A stretch of DNA of 64,000 nt from Pseudomonadota bacterium (GTDB lineage Bacteria > Campylobacterota > Campylobacteria > Campylobacterales > Sulfurospirillaceae), in NCBI GenBank assembly GCA_017860615.1, contig JAGDMU010000003.1, positions 51,143 to 115,142 of the forward strand, given 5' to 3'. The position numbers were made by a program, and so were the translations under genes. The first letter of the stretch is position 1. The number at the start of each line of letters is the position of its first letter. The notes under the pieces were generated by a model. That model did no database searches, was not told the DNA's origin, and saw only the letters and a list, made by a program, of their open reading frames with translations. Shown here in pieces: positions 50,049-61,313 of the stretch.

Positions 50049-51147
50049 GACGTTTTAAAATCACGCCAGATTCCAAATGCTCAGTGTTCGGGAATTGATC
50101 GAACAGCGCAAAATGGGAGATGGCGTACTTATTCGTTAACACTTCAAGATCACGTTTAAGCGTTTCAGGGTTGCATGAAATGTAGATGATGTTCTCAAAC
50201 TGAGAGATAAACTCCAAACTTGCTTCATCCATACCTGAACGAGGTGGGTCAACAAAGACATGGCTAAAGCGGTAATCTTCGAGATTAATGCCCTTTAAAC
50301 GGTTGTATTCACGTTCTTTTTTAAGTGCAGAAGTAAGTTCCTCGGCACTCATGCGTACAAAGGCTATGTTATGCGTGTCATTGAGCTCACAGTTTTGAAG
50401 TGCCGATGCAATGGATGTTTTAGAAATTTCGGTGGCTAAAACTTTTTTAAATTTCTGTGCCATCGGAATGGTGAAATTGCCATAACCGCAGTAAAGCTCC
50501 AACAAATCCTCACAGTTTTCAAGATGGCTTAATACCCAGCTAATCATCTTCTGATTCATAGCACGGTTAGGTTGCGAAAAGCCGCCTTCGATGATATGGT
50601 AACGATACATTTTACCCGCAATATCAAAATGATCTTCCACAAAATCTTGACTAAGGACGCGTTTCATGCCACGGCTTCGACCAATGATAAAAATACCAAA
50701 CGCTTTTTCAAGTTCTTTCGCTTCATTATCCCATACTTCATTTAAAGGCTTGTGATAAATAAGTGTGACTAAAAGATGCTCTGAAGAAGCGAGAAATTCA
50801 ATCGCAAAAATCTTTTCACGAAGTATAAGAGAGCTTTCGATCTGTTTCAAAAGCTTTGGCATCAGCGTGTAAATTTTCATCTCGACTTTAGGACAGCCCT
50901 CAATGCAAACAGCGCCTTTTTTATCCACAGCACCCATAGCATAACTGATCGTATCGCCCTCTTTCCAGATACGAAATTCAGAACGTCCTCGGTAGTGTTC
51001 AGAAGCCGACTCAAAGAAATCGAAATGTTTGACATTGAAAGGTTCAAACAAAGCATACATATGAGCCTTTTTATGGACACACTGCGCATTATAGTCCAAT
51101 GTATAAAGCGTACAGCTACCGCATTTTCCAAAATAAGAACACTCCAT
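50044..51147 (-). CDS. trmA: tRNA (uracil-5-)-methyltransferase TrmA
   Basis: LLELYCGYGNFTIPMAQKFKKVLATEISK, HVFVDPPRSGMD, YISCNPETLKRDLEVL. Confidence 0.93.
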   Translation of the reverse strand: MECSYFGKCGSCTLYTLDYNAQCVHKKAHMYALFEPFNVKHFDFFESASEHYRGRSEFRIWKEGDTISYAMGAVDKKGAVCIEGCPKVEMKIYTLMPKLLKQIESSLILREKIFAIEFLASSEHLLVTLIYHKPLNEVWDNEAKELEKAFGIFIIGRSRGMKRVLSQDFVEDHFDIAGKMYRYHIIEGGFSQPNRAMNQKMISWVLSHLENCEDLLELYCGYGNFTIPMAQKFKKVLATEISKTSIASALQNCELNDTHNIAFVRMSAEELTSALKKEREYNRLKGINLEDYRFSHVFVDPPRSGMDEASLEFISQFENIIYISCNPETLKRDLEVLTNKYAISHFALFDQFPNTEHLESGVILKRL

Positions 51148-51186
51148 CTCTTTCCTTATCTATTATTTTATGTAAAATTATATGTA

Positions 51187-51897
51187 TTATAAAACGAATG
51201 TCGAAAGTAGCCCAATTAAAGCACCAAAGAAACCACCCCAAACAACAAGCCAACCTAAATGCTCTTTGATGAAATTCTGTACAATCTCTTTGACCATCTG
51301 TGGTGTTAACTCATTTAAACGCGCATCGATCATCTGTTCTATGGTGATAAGCATATCATCTGTAAGTGATGAATTTTGTATACTTTGTGCTATTTTTTGT
51401 TGAAATACATTACTTTTGCTAATATCTAGGATAGAATCTTTCAATTTCTCACTAAACGGTGCGCGAAGCCCCTCTAATGCGCTAGCTCCTCCAAACATGC
51501 CAAGCATTCCACCAAAAGAGGACTCCATAACCGTCTTTGTCAGTGCGTCAAATGCAGGCGAAAAATCTACTTCTGCAATGATAGGCGTTAAATCAAGCTT
51601 TTTCTCTTCTTTTGCGAAAAAAGCGTTCAACTGATCTTTGGTAAAAAACTGTTCCATCATCAAGTTTTTGATAGAAGCTTTAAATGCTTCAAATTGAAGC
51701 TGAATCACACCACTACCATATAAAAACGGTACCTTTTCAAATAACATGTGAATCGCTATTTGATTGGTTACTGCCCCTGAAAAGGCAAAAAGACCTGTCA
51801 GTAAACTCCAGTGTGCATATGGCTCTGGAATGACAAACGATACACCAATCAGTCCAACACTGATGATATCTGTCCACCAACTTTTATCTATTTTCAT
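51187..51897 (-). CDS. DUF445-like membrane protein
   Basis: AVTNQIAIHMLFEKVPFLYGSGVIQLQFEAFK; N- and C-terminal TM. Confidence 0.8.
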   Translation of the reverse strand: MKIDKSWWTDIISVGLIGVSFVIPEPYAHWSLLTGLFAFSGAVTNQIAIHMLFEKVPFLYGSGVIQLQFEAFKASIKNLMMEQFFTKDQLNAFFAKEEKKLDLTPIIAEVDFSPAFDALTKTVMESSFGGMLGMFGGASALEGLRAPFSEKLKDSILDISKSNVFQQKIAQSIQNSSLTDDMLITIEQMIDARLNELTPQMVKEIVQNFIKEHLGWLVVWGGFFGALIGLLSTFVL

Positions 51898-51913
51898 TTT
51901 AACTCCTTATTAT

Positions 51914-53428
51914 TTATACTGTGGCATGTTTTAACTGACGTTTATTGAGCTTTGCGCTTCCCTCTTTTTGCTCAACATTAGGCACATAATTTTCGCGCAA
52001 AAACGAAGGCATTTTACGTCCACGAATGGTCATAATGTCCTCGATAAGTAGTGTTTTAATCTCCTCTTCACTATGCCCCATCTCTTCACAAAGGTAGCGA
52101 AAAATAAGCTGTGCCAAACGATCGAGTGAGATTTGCCATGTGGATTCGGTTTGCGTGTAAAGCCATTGGCTAAAGGCATAAAAACCTTCATAGACTTTGC
52201 CCTCTTTCCATAACAGTGCAGCGCTCTTTTTAAAATTGCCGCTGTTATAGACCATGTCCCAAAAACGAGCAAAGCGTTTCATCTTTTGCATCTCTTTAAA
52301 AGGTATCAGGTCATTTTGCAAGATGTCATAAGGTGGCTTGTCAGAATATACCATGCCATAAATCTCATCGTGTCTTGAAATAGTTGTTCCTGAGAGCTTT
52401 TTGAGGATGCCGATTTGAATCTCACACTGCGTGAGGGAGTAAAGCGTGTCTAAGTTACGCCCAAAGCCCTCTAAACTCTCTCCAGGTAAGCCAATAATCA
52501 AGTCTACATGCAGATGCGCGTGAGTTTGCTGTTGTAAGAAAGCAAGATTCTCTTCAATTTTAGGGATGTTGAGGCGTCTGTGGATATTTTTAGAAATCTC
52601 AGGATCAAGCGTTTGGATGCCCACTTCAAGTTGCAATGCCGCTGGAGGAAATTGGGCAATTTTTTCACGAAGGATGGCAGGAAAATGGTCTGGAATCACT
52701 TCAAAATGGACAAAATACTCTTCTGTTTTGGAGAGAAAGAAGTCTAAAAGTTTAGTCGCATTTTCAATGCTAAGATTAAACGTGCGGTCGATAAACTTGA
52801 AATTACGCACACCTCGTTGCCAGAGTTTTTCAAGTTCATCTATGAAGCGTTCTATCTCGATGTCACGTACTTTTTTATCGGCTGATGAGAGACAAAATTC
52901 ACACGTAAAAGGGCAACCTCGGCTCGCTTCCACATAGCAGTAACGGTTTTTGATGTCATGGTCTGTGTAGTAGTCATAAGGAAGTTTAATGGCACTCAAA
53001 TCAACCATTGGTGATTTAATGACACGCTCACTAGGGGTATTGCCTTCAAGAAGTGTTTTACAGAGCTTATAAAAAGCGATGTCACCCTCACCTTGAATGA
53101 TGTAGTCTGCACCACTAAAGTCCACACGATGCGGAAAATGGCTCGCTTCAGGTCCTCCTAAAATGATAAGAACATGTGGCGCTACTTTTTTGAGGATGGT
53201 GATGAGTTCTTGGACTTCCAAGGCGTTCCAAATGTACGCGCCAATACCTACGATTTTGGGTTGATAGCTAAGGATTTCTTCTGCGGCATCGACTACTTGG
53301 GAGTTGATGACAAACTCTAAGATTTTAGCTTTCTCTTGAAGCTCTTCAAGGTTGGCAAAGAGATAGCGTTGTGCAATGGAAGTGTGTGTATAGCGTGCAT
53401 TAAAGGTGGTTAAGAGAATTTCTTTCAT
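51914..53428 (-). CDS. B12-binding domain / radical SAM protein (DUF4080-type)
   Basis: N-terminal cobalamin-binding-like domain; EASRGCPFTCEFCLSSADKKVRDI radical SAM CX3CX2C motif. Confidence 0.9.
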   Translation of the reverse strand: MKEILLTTFNARYTHTSIAQRYLFANLEELQEKAKILEFVINSQVVDAAEEILSYQPKIVGIGAYIWNALEVQELITILKKVAPHVLIILGGPEASHFPHRVDFSGADYIIQGEGDIAFYKLCKTLLEGNTPSERVIKSPMVDLSAIKLPYDYYTDHDIKNRYCYVEASRGCPFTCEFCLSSADKKVRDIEIERFIDELEKLWQRGVRNFKFIDRTFNLSIENATKLLDFFLSKTEEYFVHFEVIPDHFPAILREKIAQFPPAALQLEVGIQTLDPEISKNIHRRLNIPKIEENLAFLQQQTHAHLHVDLIIGLPGESLEGFGRNLDTLYSLTQCEIQIGILKKLSGTTISRHDEIYGMVYSDKPPYDILQNDLIPFKEMQKMKRFARFWDMVYNSGNFKKSAALLWKEGKVYEGFYAFSQWLYTQTESTWQISLDRLAQLIFRYLCEEMGHSEEEIKTLLIEDIMTIRGRKMPSFLRENYVPNVEQKEGSAKLNKRQLKHATV

Positions 53429-53543
53429 GAAGTACCATTGTTGATTTTTTGTAAAAACGATTCAAATTGTTGTTGCATATAGAACTCTTATTATAATAAA
53501 ACTTTTTGGTTATCTTGGTTAAAATCCAAATTCTTAAATGTGT

Positions 53544-53621
53544 CGGGGTGTAGCGCAGCCTGGCTAGCGCGCTACCTTGGGGTGGTAGAGGTCGCAGGTT
53601 CGAGTCCTGTCACTCCGACCA
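53544..53621 (+). tRNA. tRNA-Pro(GGG), CCA encoded
   Basis: Acceptor CGGGGTG/CACTCCG, anticodon stem CTACC/GGTAG with loop TTGGGGT, T-loop GGTTCGAGTCC, CCA. Confidence 0.95.
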
Positions 53622-53721
53622 TTTGATCTTCGTTTTTTCTTCTCTTTTAATCTTCCGCTTATAGCAACCTTGATTCTCTTTTGTGCTATCATAGATATAA
53701 CTTTTCGTATGGGAGGTTATT

Positions 53722-56103
53722 ATGCGTTATATTCGCTTCTTCAATGAACTTCATATCGGCGATATTCCCCTTGTTGGTGGGAAAAACGCTAGTCTAGGTG
53801 AGATGTACCAAAAACTCTCTACCAAAGGTATCAAAATTCCCAATGGGTTTGCCACAACCAGTGAAGCTTACCATCTGTTACTTAAAGAAAATGGCATCAA
53901 AGAAAGAATCGAACAATGTTTAGATGGTCTTGATATCTCCGATACCCTTTCACTTCAAGAGCGCGGTCATGCTATTCGCGAACTTATCTTAGCGGCAACC
54001 CTGCCTGAACAGCTTATTAAAGAACTTCAAAGCGCTTACCGTATGCTCTCTCAAGAGTATGGCTCAGAACATATCGATGTCGCCGTGCGATCATCTGGAA
54101 CCGCTGAAGATCTTCCTGATGCTAGCTTTGCAGGACAACAAGAGACCTTTTTAAATATCAACACGCCAGAAAAACTTTTGCAGAGCGTTAAGCAGTGCTA
54201 TGCTTCTCTTTTTACCGATCGTGCGATTAGTTACCGAACAAGCCGTGGGTTTGACCATTTTAAAGTTGCCCTTTCGGTGGGTGTTCAAAAGATGGTGCGA
54301 AGCGATAAGTCCAGTAGTGGCATTATGTTTACCATTGACACAGAAAGTGGCTCTGAAAATCTCATTTTGATTAACTCCATTTGGGGGCTGGGCGAAAATG
54401 TGGTGAGTGGTAAAGTCAATGCCGATGAATTTTTTGTCTTTAAGCCCACCCTTAAAAAGGGACTCAATACCATTTTAAAGCGCTCATTAGGCAGTAAAAA
54501 AGAGAAAATGCTTTACAGCGACGAAGCCCATACGATCAATGTACCCACAACAGAAGAAGAGCAAAATCATTTTTCAATCACTGATACGGAAGTGATGATT
54601 CTAGCGCATCAAGCTTTGATTATTGAAGAGTATTACAAACGTCCAATGGACATTGAGTGGGCGAAAGATGGGTTGGATGGCAAACTCTATATCGTCCAAG
54701 CACGCCCAGAAACCGTACAAAGCAAGCTTCAGAACCATATTTCCATCGAAAAATATTCATTAAAGAGCGCCAAAGATGTGAAACTTCTCACTTCAGGTCG
54801 TGCAGTAGGCGATAAAATAGGCAGTGGTGAAGTAAAAGTCATTCATAAAACCTCAGAATTTGCCCTCTTTAACGAAGGAGATGTTTTGGTCGCCGATACG
54901 ACCAATCCTGACTGGGAACCCATCATGAAAAAAGCCTCAGCCGTCGTTACCAACAGGGGCAGTCGTACGTGTCATGCCGCTATCGTTGCTCGCGAGATCG
55001 GTGTACCTGCGGTAGTGGGGTGTGGCAACGCAACGGAAGTGCTCAGTAACAGCCAAAAAGTAACCGTAAGCTGCGCGGAGGGAGATGAAGGGCACATATA
55101 CGAGGGCGAAATTGCCTTTACGTGCACAACGATAGACCTAAGTTCGCTCAAAGAAACCAAAACAAAACTCATGATGAATGTAGGCAATCCAGCAGAAGCA
55201 TTTAACTTTGCTAAAATGCCCAATGATGGTGTAGGACTGGCGCGTATGGAGTTCATTATGACCCATTCTATTAACGCCCATCCAATGGCACTGGTAAATA
55301 TGCATAAAGGAAATCCTGTAGAAGATGAAGAAGCCATTCGTGCTTTTATGAGTCCTTACAGTGATGCTAAAGAGTTTTTCTTACAAAAAATCAGTGAAGG
55401 TGTAGGCATGATTGCTGCGGCTTTTTATCCCAAACCCGTCATCATTCGTACCAGTGATTTTAAAAGCAATGAATACCGCAATATGCCTGGAGGTTTAGCC
55501 TATGAAGCTGAAGAAGAAAACCCAATGATAGGCTTTCGTGGAGCGAGTCGCTATTACGATGAAAGCTACAAAGAGGCATACGCATGGGAGTGTGAGGCCC
55601 TTAAGCGTGTACGCGATGATATGGGACTTACCAATGTCATCATTATGCTTCCCTTTGTCCGTACCCCAGAAGAAGGGCAAAAAGTGATTGATATTATGAA
55701 TACGCAAGGTTTAGTTCAAGGTGTTAATGCTCTTAAAATCTACGCGATGTGCGAGATACCTGCTAATGTGATTATTGCCGATGAATTTTTGAAAATCTTT
55801 GATGGTTATTCGATTGGATCAAACGACCTTACACAGCTTGTTTTAGGAGTCGATAGAGAGAGTGGACAAATAGCACATATCTTCAATGAGCGCAATCCAG
55901 CCGTTACCCAGATGCTAAAAATGGCAATCGTTGCATGTAAAACAAGAGGTAAATACATTGGTATTTGCGGACAAGCGCCTTCAGATTACCCTGAAATTAC
56001 AGAGTTTTTAGTCAAAAATGGAATCGATTCAATCTCGCTCAACCCTGATTCGCTGTATAGAATGCATCAAGTGGTAGAGAATTTAGAAGAGAGGCTTACT
56101 TAG
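53722..56103 (+). CDS. ppsA: Phosphoenolpyruvate synthase
   Basis: GGKNASLGEMYQKL, VAVRSSGTAEDLPDASFAGQQETFLN, VTNRGSRTCHAAIVAREIGVPAVVGCG, SIGSNDLTQLVLGVDRES. Confidence 0.96.
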   Translation: MRYIRFFNELHIGDIPLVGGKNASLGEMYQKLSTKGIKIPNGFATTSEAYHLLLKENGIKERIEQCLDGLDISDTLSLQERGHAIRELILAATLPEQLIKELQSAYRMLSQEYGSEHIDVAVRSSGTAEDLPDASFAGQQETFLNINTPEKLLQSVKQCYASLFTDRAISYRTSRGFDHFKVALSVGVQKMVRSDKSSSGIMFTIDTESGSENLILINSIWGLGENVVSGKVNADEFFVFKPTLKKGLNTILKRSLGSKKEKMLYSDEAHTINVPTTEEEQNHFSITDTEVMILAHQALIIEEYYKRPMDIEWAKDGLDGKLYIVQARPETVQSKLQNHISIEKYSLKSAKDVKLLTSGRAVGDKIGSGEVKVIHKTSEFALFNEGDVLVADTTNPDWEPIMKKASAVVTNRGSRTCHAAIVAREIGVPAVVGCGNATEVLSNSQKVTVSCAEGDEGHIYEGEIAFTCTTIDLSSLKETKTKLMMNVGNPAEAFNFAKMPNDGVGLARMEFIMTHSINAHPMALVNMHKGNPVEDEEAIRAFMSPYSDAKEFFLQKISEGVGMIAAAFYPKPVIIRTSDFKSNEYRNMPGGLAYEAEEENPMIGFRGASRYYDESYKEAYAWECEALKRVRDDMGLTNVIIMLPFVRTPEEGQKVIDIMNTQGLVQGVNALKIYAMCEIPANVIIADEFLKIFDGYSIGSNDLTQLVLGVDRESGQIAHIFNERNPAVTQMLKMAIVACKTRGKYIGICGQAPSDYPEITEFLVKNGIDSISLNPDSLYRMHQVVENLEERLT

Positions 56104-56597
56104 CTTTGTTGAGCGATTAAAGACTCTTCGTGACTGAGGAGTCTTTTTTCAATCTCATCGCTTGTAGCTTCCCTGACACCAATGACGGTGCCATCAAAAA
56201 TGATGGTAACTCCTGCGAGAGGATGATTGGCATCTAAAATAACGCGATCCTCTAAAATCTCAACAACCGTATAGGTCAACATGATTTCCTCATCTTCACC
56301 TTCACTAAAGACCATTTCAACATTTTGCCCTACGGCCAAATCATCTTCAAATTGGCTACGATCTTCAATCAGCACTAACTCTTGTTTATACTCACCAAAG
56401 GCCTCTTTGGGAGAGAGTTGCGTATGAATGCTATCGCCTATGCTTTTTCCCTCAAACGCTTTTTCGATCTTTTCAAAAACATCACCGTATCCACCATGCA
56501 GGTAAATAAGTGGCTGTGCACCACTATCAAGTAGGTTGTTTTCTGTATCAAAAACAGTGTAATCGAGGGTTACGAGGCAATTTTTAGAAATGATCAA
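56100..56597 (-). CDS. slyD: FKBP-type peptidyl-prolyl cis-trans isomerase (SlyD-like)
   Basis: PLIYLHGGYGDVFEKIEKAFEGKSIGDS, LDANHPLAG. Confidence 0.9.
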   Translation of the reverse strand: MIISKNCLVTLDYTVFDTENNLLDSGAQPLIYLHGGYGDVFEKIEKAFEGKSIGDSIHTQLSPKEAFGEYKQELVLIEDRSQFEDDLAVGQNVEMVFSEGEDEEIMLTYTVVEILEDRVILDANHPLAGVTIIFDGTVIGVREATSDEIEKRLLSHEESLIAQQS

Positions 56598-56621
56598 AAG
56601 AGTCCTTACATATTCAAAGTA

Positions 56622-56645
56622 AAAGCCACTCTTTTGAGTGGCTTT
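56622..56645 (-). terminator. Stem-loop AAAGCCACTC-TTTT-GAGTGGCTTT after acnB
   Basis: Perfect 10-bp arms immediately downstream of the acnB stop on the - strand. Confidence 0.7.
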
Positions 56646-56652
56646 GTGGGTA

Positions 56653-59211
56653 TTAATTTGCGAGTTCGTAATTTTCTATGAGGTTAAAATTGAGGTATTT
56701 ATAGACTTTATCAGTCTTACCTGAGAGTTTTTTAGGTACTAAGCTCATGTACTCTTCGACGCTTGGAAGTCTTCCTAAAAGCGCACAAAGTGCTGCGAGC
56801 TCTGCACTACCTAAGTAAACTTTAGAGTTTGGTCCCATACGGTTATCGAAGTTTCTGGTTGATGTTGAAAAGACAACCGCACCTTCTCTAACATTGGCTT
56901 GGTTACCCATACAGAGTGAACAGCCAGGAATTTCAATACGAGCCCCTGAAGTTCCAAAGATAGAGTAATACCCCTCAGCCGTGAGTTGGTCTTTATCCAT
57001 TTTCGTTGGAGGTGCAATCCAAAGTGTGGTTGGCACTTTGCCCTCACCTTGAAGCACTTCACCAAGGGCACGGTAGTGACCAATGTTCGTCATACAGCTC
57101 CCGACAAAAACTTCATCGATTTTCTTTGGACGATTTTCATCGGCTAAAACTTCGCTGAGTGTTGCAACATCATCTGGATCATTTGGACATGCCAAAATTG
57201 GCTCTTTAATCTCAGCAAGATCGATTTCAATGACTTCTGCATACTGCGCATTGCTATCTGCTTTAAGAAGTTTTGGTTCTTTGATCCACGCTTTCATTTT
57301 GTCTGCTCTGCGTTGCAATGTTTTGGCATCAGCATAACCCGCTTTGATCATCGCTTCAAGGAGTGTAATGTTTGATTTGAGATATTCTACAATCGGTTCA
57401 ACATCCAGCGCTACGGCACATGCTGCGGCACTTCTCTCCGCACTTGCATCACTTAGCTCAAACGCTTGTTCAACTTTTAGTTTTGGAAGTCCTTCAATCT
57501 CAAGGATTTTTCCTGCAAAAATGTTCTTTTTATTTTTCTTAGGAACAGTTAATAAGCCTTTTTTGATGGCATAGTACGGGATAGCATTGACCAAGTCACG
57601 AAGTGTAATACCTGGTTGCATTTCACCTTTAAAACGCACCAAAACAGACTCTGGCATATTAAGAGGCATACTTCCTGTAACAGCCGCAAATGCTACTAAC
57701 CCAGAGCCAGCAGGGAAAGAGATACCAATAGGAAAACGTGTATGGCTGTCACCACCTGTTCCAACAGTATCTGGAAGCACCATACGGTTTAACCATGAGT
57801 GGATAACACCATCGCCTGCTTTTAAACTCACACCTGAACGTGAAGTGATAAAGTCTGGAAGCGTATGATGGAGTTTTACATCACTTGGTTTTGGATATGC
57901 TGCGGTATGACAGAAACTTTGCATCACTAAATCAGCGCTAAAACCAAGAGCTGCTAGCTCTTTGATCTCATCTCTGGTCATTGGTCCTGTGGTATCTTGA
58001 CTACCAACCGTTAATGTATGAGGTTCAACATACATACCAGCACGTACACCTTCAACACCACATGCACGACCTACCATTTTTTGAGCAAGCGTGTAACCGA
58101 CACCTTTTTGTTCAGCTGGTTGTTCTGGTTTTGCAAAAATATTTTCTGCACCCATACCAAGGCTTGCTCTCGCTTTTGTGGTGAGTCCACGACCGATGAT
58201 AAGAGGAATACGTCCACCTGCTCGGTACTCGTCTGCTAAGGTATTTGGGGAAAGTTTAAACGTTGCAACGACTTTGCCATTTTTTTCGATTTTACCAGCC
58301 AATGGATAAACATCGATAATATCGCCTGTCTCTAGCCCTTCAACATTGACTTCGATAGGAAGTGCACCGCTGTCTTCTGCGGTATTAAAGAAGATTGGAG
58401 CAATGGTTGAGCCTAAAATGAGTCCACCTGTTTTTTTGTTTGGTACATTTGGAATATCACGTCCCATAAACCATTGAATAGAGTTAATACCTGATTTTCG
58501 GCTACTGCCTGTACCTACAACATCGCCCACATAAGCAACTTCATACCCTTTGGCAATGAGTTCTTTGATCTTTTCAATAGAGCCTGGAAGTCTTTTAACC
58601 AACATCGCATTGGCATGAAGTGGAATATCACTACGTGTAAACGCCTCACTTGCAGGGCTTAAATCATCCGTATTGGTCTCGCCTGCTACCTTTAAAACAG
58701 CCACAGTAATTTTTTCTGGAATGGAAGGCTTTGTCGTAAACCACTCAGCGTTTGCCCAAGAAGTCATAACCTCTTTCGCATAAGCATTGGTTTTAGCTAA
58801 AGTTTCAATGTCGTTAAATGAGCCATAAACAAGGACAGTGGTTTTAAGTGCGTCACATGCTGCACGTGCAACCGTTTCATCGGAAGAGCTAAGCGCATCA
58901 ACAAGAGGTTGAACATTATAGCCACCAAACATTGTTCCTAATAACTCTATCGCGTAAACAGGAGTTATGGCTTTACAAGTAACTTTTTTCTGCGCTACAT
59001 CATTTAAAAAAGCTGCTTTGACATACGCTGCTTCATCCACACCAGGTGGAACACGATTTGCCAATAAATCCTTTAAAAAGGCTTGGTCGCCCTCCTCTTT
59101 CTTTAAAAGCTCTACTACCTCTGCTGTCTTTTTGGCATCAAGAGGTAAAGGAGGAACACCTAACTTTGCTCTTTCATTCACTTCTGCTTCATACGCTTGG
59201 AAAAAACTCAT
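56653..59211 (-). CDS. acnB: Aconitate hydratase B
   Basis: [100 protein letters not shown]. Confidence 0.96.
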   Translation of the reverse strand: MSFFQAYEAEVNERAKLGVPPLPLDAKKTAEVVELLKKEEGDQAFLKDLLANRVPPGVDEAAYVKAAFLNDVAQKKVTCKAITPVYAIELLGTMFGGYNVQPLVDALSSSDETVARAACDALKTTVLVYGSFNDIETLAKTNAYAKEVMTSWANAEWFTTKPSIPEKITVAVLKVAGETNTDDLSPASEAFTRSDIPLHANAMLVKRLPGSIEKIKELIAKGYEVAYVGDVVGTGSSRKSGINSIQWFMGRDIPNVPNKKTGGLILGSTIAPIFFNTAEDSGALPIEVNVEGLETGDIIDVYPLAGKIEKNGKVVATFKLSPNTLADEYRAGGRIPLIIGRGLTTKARASLGMGAENIFAKPEQPAEQKGVGYTLAQKMVGRACGVEGVRAGMYVEPHTLTVGSQDTTGPMTRDEIKELAALGFSADLVMQSFCHTAAYPKPSDVKLHHTLPDFITSRSGVSLKAGDGVIHSWLNRMVLPDTVGTGGDSHTRFPIGISFPAGSGLVAFAAVTGSMPLNMPESVLVRFKGEMQPGITLRDLVNAIPYYAIKKGLLTVPKKNKKNIFAGKILEIEGLPKLKVEQAFELSDASAERSAAACAVALDVEPIVEYLKSNITLLEAMIKAGYADAKTLQRRADKMKAWIKEPKLLKADSNAQYAEVIEIDLAEIKEPILACPNDPDDVATLSEVLADENRPKKIDEVFVGSCMTNIGHYRALGEVLQGEGKVPTTLWIAPPTKMDKDQLTAEGYYSIFGTSGARIEIPGCSLCMGNQANVREGAVVFSTSTRNFDNRMGPNSKVYLGSAELAALCALLGRLPSVEEYMSLVPKKLSGKTDKVYKYLNFNLIENYELAN

Positions 59212-59239
59212 TGTGACTGACTCCTTGTGGTTGGTAAGT

Positions 59240-61303
59240 TTATACGATGATCTCACGCTGCCCTTTAGCGTTTTGAGAAGAGAGTATTCCCATAGCCTCC
59301 AGTTGCTCGACAATCGTCGCTGCCCTATTATAGCCAATATTCAATCTTCTTTGAATATAAGAAATTGAGCTCTTTCTTTCATTAAGGACAATGGCTTTTC
59401 TCTCGTCGTATACGACAGGGCGCTGTTTCTTGAGGTATTCAACCACCTTATCAATCTCATCTTCAGAGGTGTATGGAGCGTGTAAACGAATGAGTCCAGA
59501 AGTACCTGGAGGAGTGAAAAGCATATCGCCATTTCCAAGCAGTGAATCAGCTCCCATAGCATCCAAAATGACTTTTGAGTCGATTTTTTGCCCTACTTTA
59601 AAACTAATACGAGAAGGTAAGTTTGCTTTAATAAGACCAGTCACAACATCAACCGAAGGTCTTTGTGTCGCTACAATGATGTGAATTCCGCTTGCCCTTG
59701 CCATTTGAGCAAGTCGTGCTATGTAAAACTCTACATCTTTACCACTGGTCATCATAAGATCGGCTAACTCATCAATAATAATCACAATATAAGGAAGAGG
59801 CTCAACACCAATACTCTTAGCTTTTTCATTGTAATTTTCAATGTTTTTAGTTTTAGAACGGCTCATCATCTGATAACGTCGTTCCATCTCTCCTACCATA
59901 TTGGCAAGCGCAACAATGGCTTGTTTAGGCTTCGTAATAACAGGCGTTAAAAGATGTGGAATATCGTTGTAAATCGAAAATTCTAACATCTTAGGGTCGA
60001 TCATCAAAAAGCGCAATGTATCGGGTGAATTACGGTATAAAAGCGAAAGCAACATCGCATTAATTCCCACACTTTTACCACTACCTGTCGTTCCAGCGAC
60101 CAATAAATGGGGAAGTTTTTTCAAATCGGTTACAAACGCATTGCCTACAATGTCCTTACCTAGGGCAATGGTTAAAGGAGATGAGGACTTTTTGAAGATT
60201 TCACTCTCCAAAATCTCTTTGAGGTAAATGGTTTCTATCTTTTGATTAGGAACTTCGATACCTACGACATCTTTACCTGGAATTGGCGCTTGAATACGAA
60301 TCGTTTTAGCTTTAAGCGCCATAGCAAGATCATCTTGTAAGGTTAAAATACGTGAAACTTTCACATGAGGTGCGGGTTTAAACTCAAAGGTTGTAACCAC
60401 AGGACCTGAATAAGTTCGCACAACGTCACCTTCGATTTTAAAGCGTCTGAGTTTTTCTAAAAGATCTTGAATCTTTTGGTCAATCTCATTTTCATTTACA
60501 TGCACTGCTTTGGCAGGAGGATTGGCTAAAAATGAAAGTGGTGGAAGTTTAAAGTCTTTTGGTTTATCACATTCGCCTTGATCAATCTCAGAGAGTAACT
60601 TGGTATTCTCCGCTACTTCACTTAAAATTTCGACTTTTTTAGCATTTTTGAGGCGAACAAGTGGTTTTTTAGGCTCTTCTTGATCAGGATAAAGTGGTTC
60701 AATAATGACAGGGTTTTCATCAGGAAGATCATCGTCTAACACTATTTTTTCTTCAACAAGAGAACCTTGTTTTTTGATAACTTTTGACTTTCTCTCTTCT
60801 ACTCTTGGGCTTTCTTCAGGTTCAGCCTTATACTCTTTAATTTTTGTTTTGGTAAATGTAGGTTTGATAAGGGTTAAAAAATCACTAATACTTGACTCAA
60901 CCAGTAACGTCATTGAAAGCAAGAAAATAGCCACGATAAAAAGCCAAACACCCATAATACCAATAGAAGCTATCAACATATCTACGATCGAACGCCCAAA
61001 TGAGCCACTAAGATCACTTTTAACAATAATAGACTGCGCCATCAAAAAGCTAAAGAGAAGAATGGTTGATGCAAGAAAAACACCAATACGGCGCTCCGTT
61101 AATGTACTCTCTTTGTAAAGCGCAAAGGCTGGTAGGATCAATACAAATGGATAACAAAAGGCAGCATACCCAAATGCGTGCTGATTCGATTTTCCAAGGA
61201 ATGCACCAAATTTTCCAACAACGGAAGCATCTGGTAAAATGGTTGCTACACCTAAAAAAAGTGCAATAGCAATAAAAATAATAAAAAGAGTCTCTTTTAA
61301 GAT
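59240..61303 (-). CDS. ftsK: DNA translocase FtsK; proposed start ATC at 61303 (ORF track begins at an internal TTG at 61141)
   Basis: [67 protein letters not shown]-terminal winged-helix gamma domain; N-terminal TM sequence continues in frame upstream of 61141. Confidence 0.88.
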   Translation of the reverse strand: MLKETLFIIFIAIALFLGVATILPDASVVGKFGAFLGKSNQHAFGYAAFCYPFVLILPAFALYKESTLTERRIGVFLASTILLFSFLMAQSIIVKSDLSGSFGRSIVDMLIASIGIMGVWLFIVAIFLLSMTLLVESSISDFLTLIKPTFTKTKIKEYKAEPEESPRVEERKSKVIKKQGSLVEEKIVLDDDLPDENPVIIEPLYPDQEEPKKPLVRLKNAKKVEILSEVAENTKLLSEIDQGECDKPKDFKLPPLSFLANPPAKAVHVNENEIDQKIQDLLEKLRRFKIEGDVVRTYSGPVVTTFEFKPAPHVKVSRILTLQDDLAMALKAKTIRIQAPIPGKDVVGIEVPNQKIETIYLKEILESEIFKKSSSPLTIALGKDIVGNAFVTDLKKLPHLLVAGTTGSGKSVGINAMLLSLLYRNSPDTLRFLMIDPKMLEFSIYNDIPHLLTPVITKPKQAIVALANMVGEMERRYQMMSRSKTKNIENYNEKAKSIGVEPLPYIVIIIDELADLMMTSGKDVEFYIARLAQMARASGIHIIVATQRPSVDVVTGLIKANLPSRISFKVGQKIDSKVILDAMGADSLLGNGDMLFTPPGTSGLIRLHAPYTSEDEIDKVVEYLKKQRPVVYDERKAIVLNERKSSISYIQRRLNIGYNRAATIVEQLEAMGILSSQNAKGQREIIV

Positions 61304-61313
61304 AGCAGATCCT

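Noticed and set aside
61141-61303. ftsK N-terminus explained by a frameshift
   Set aside because: The upstream frame is open, hydrophobic and FtsK-like without any shift; a missing start codon, not a frameshift, is the simpler reading, though a base error at the start cannot be excluded
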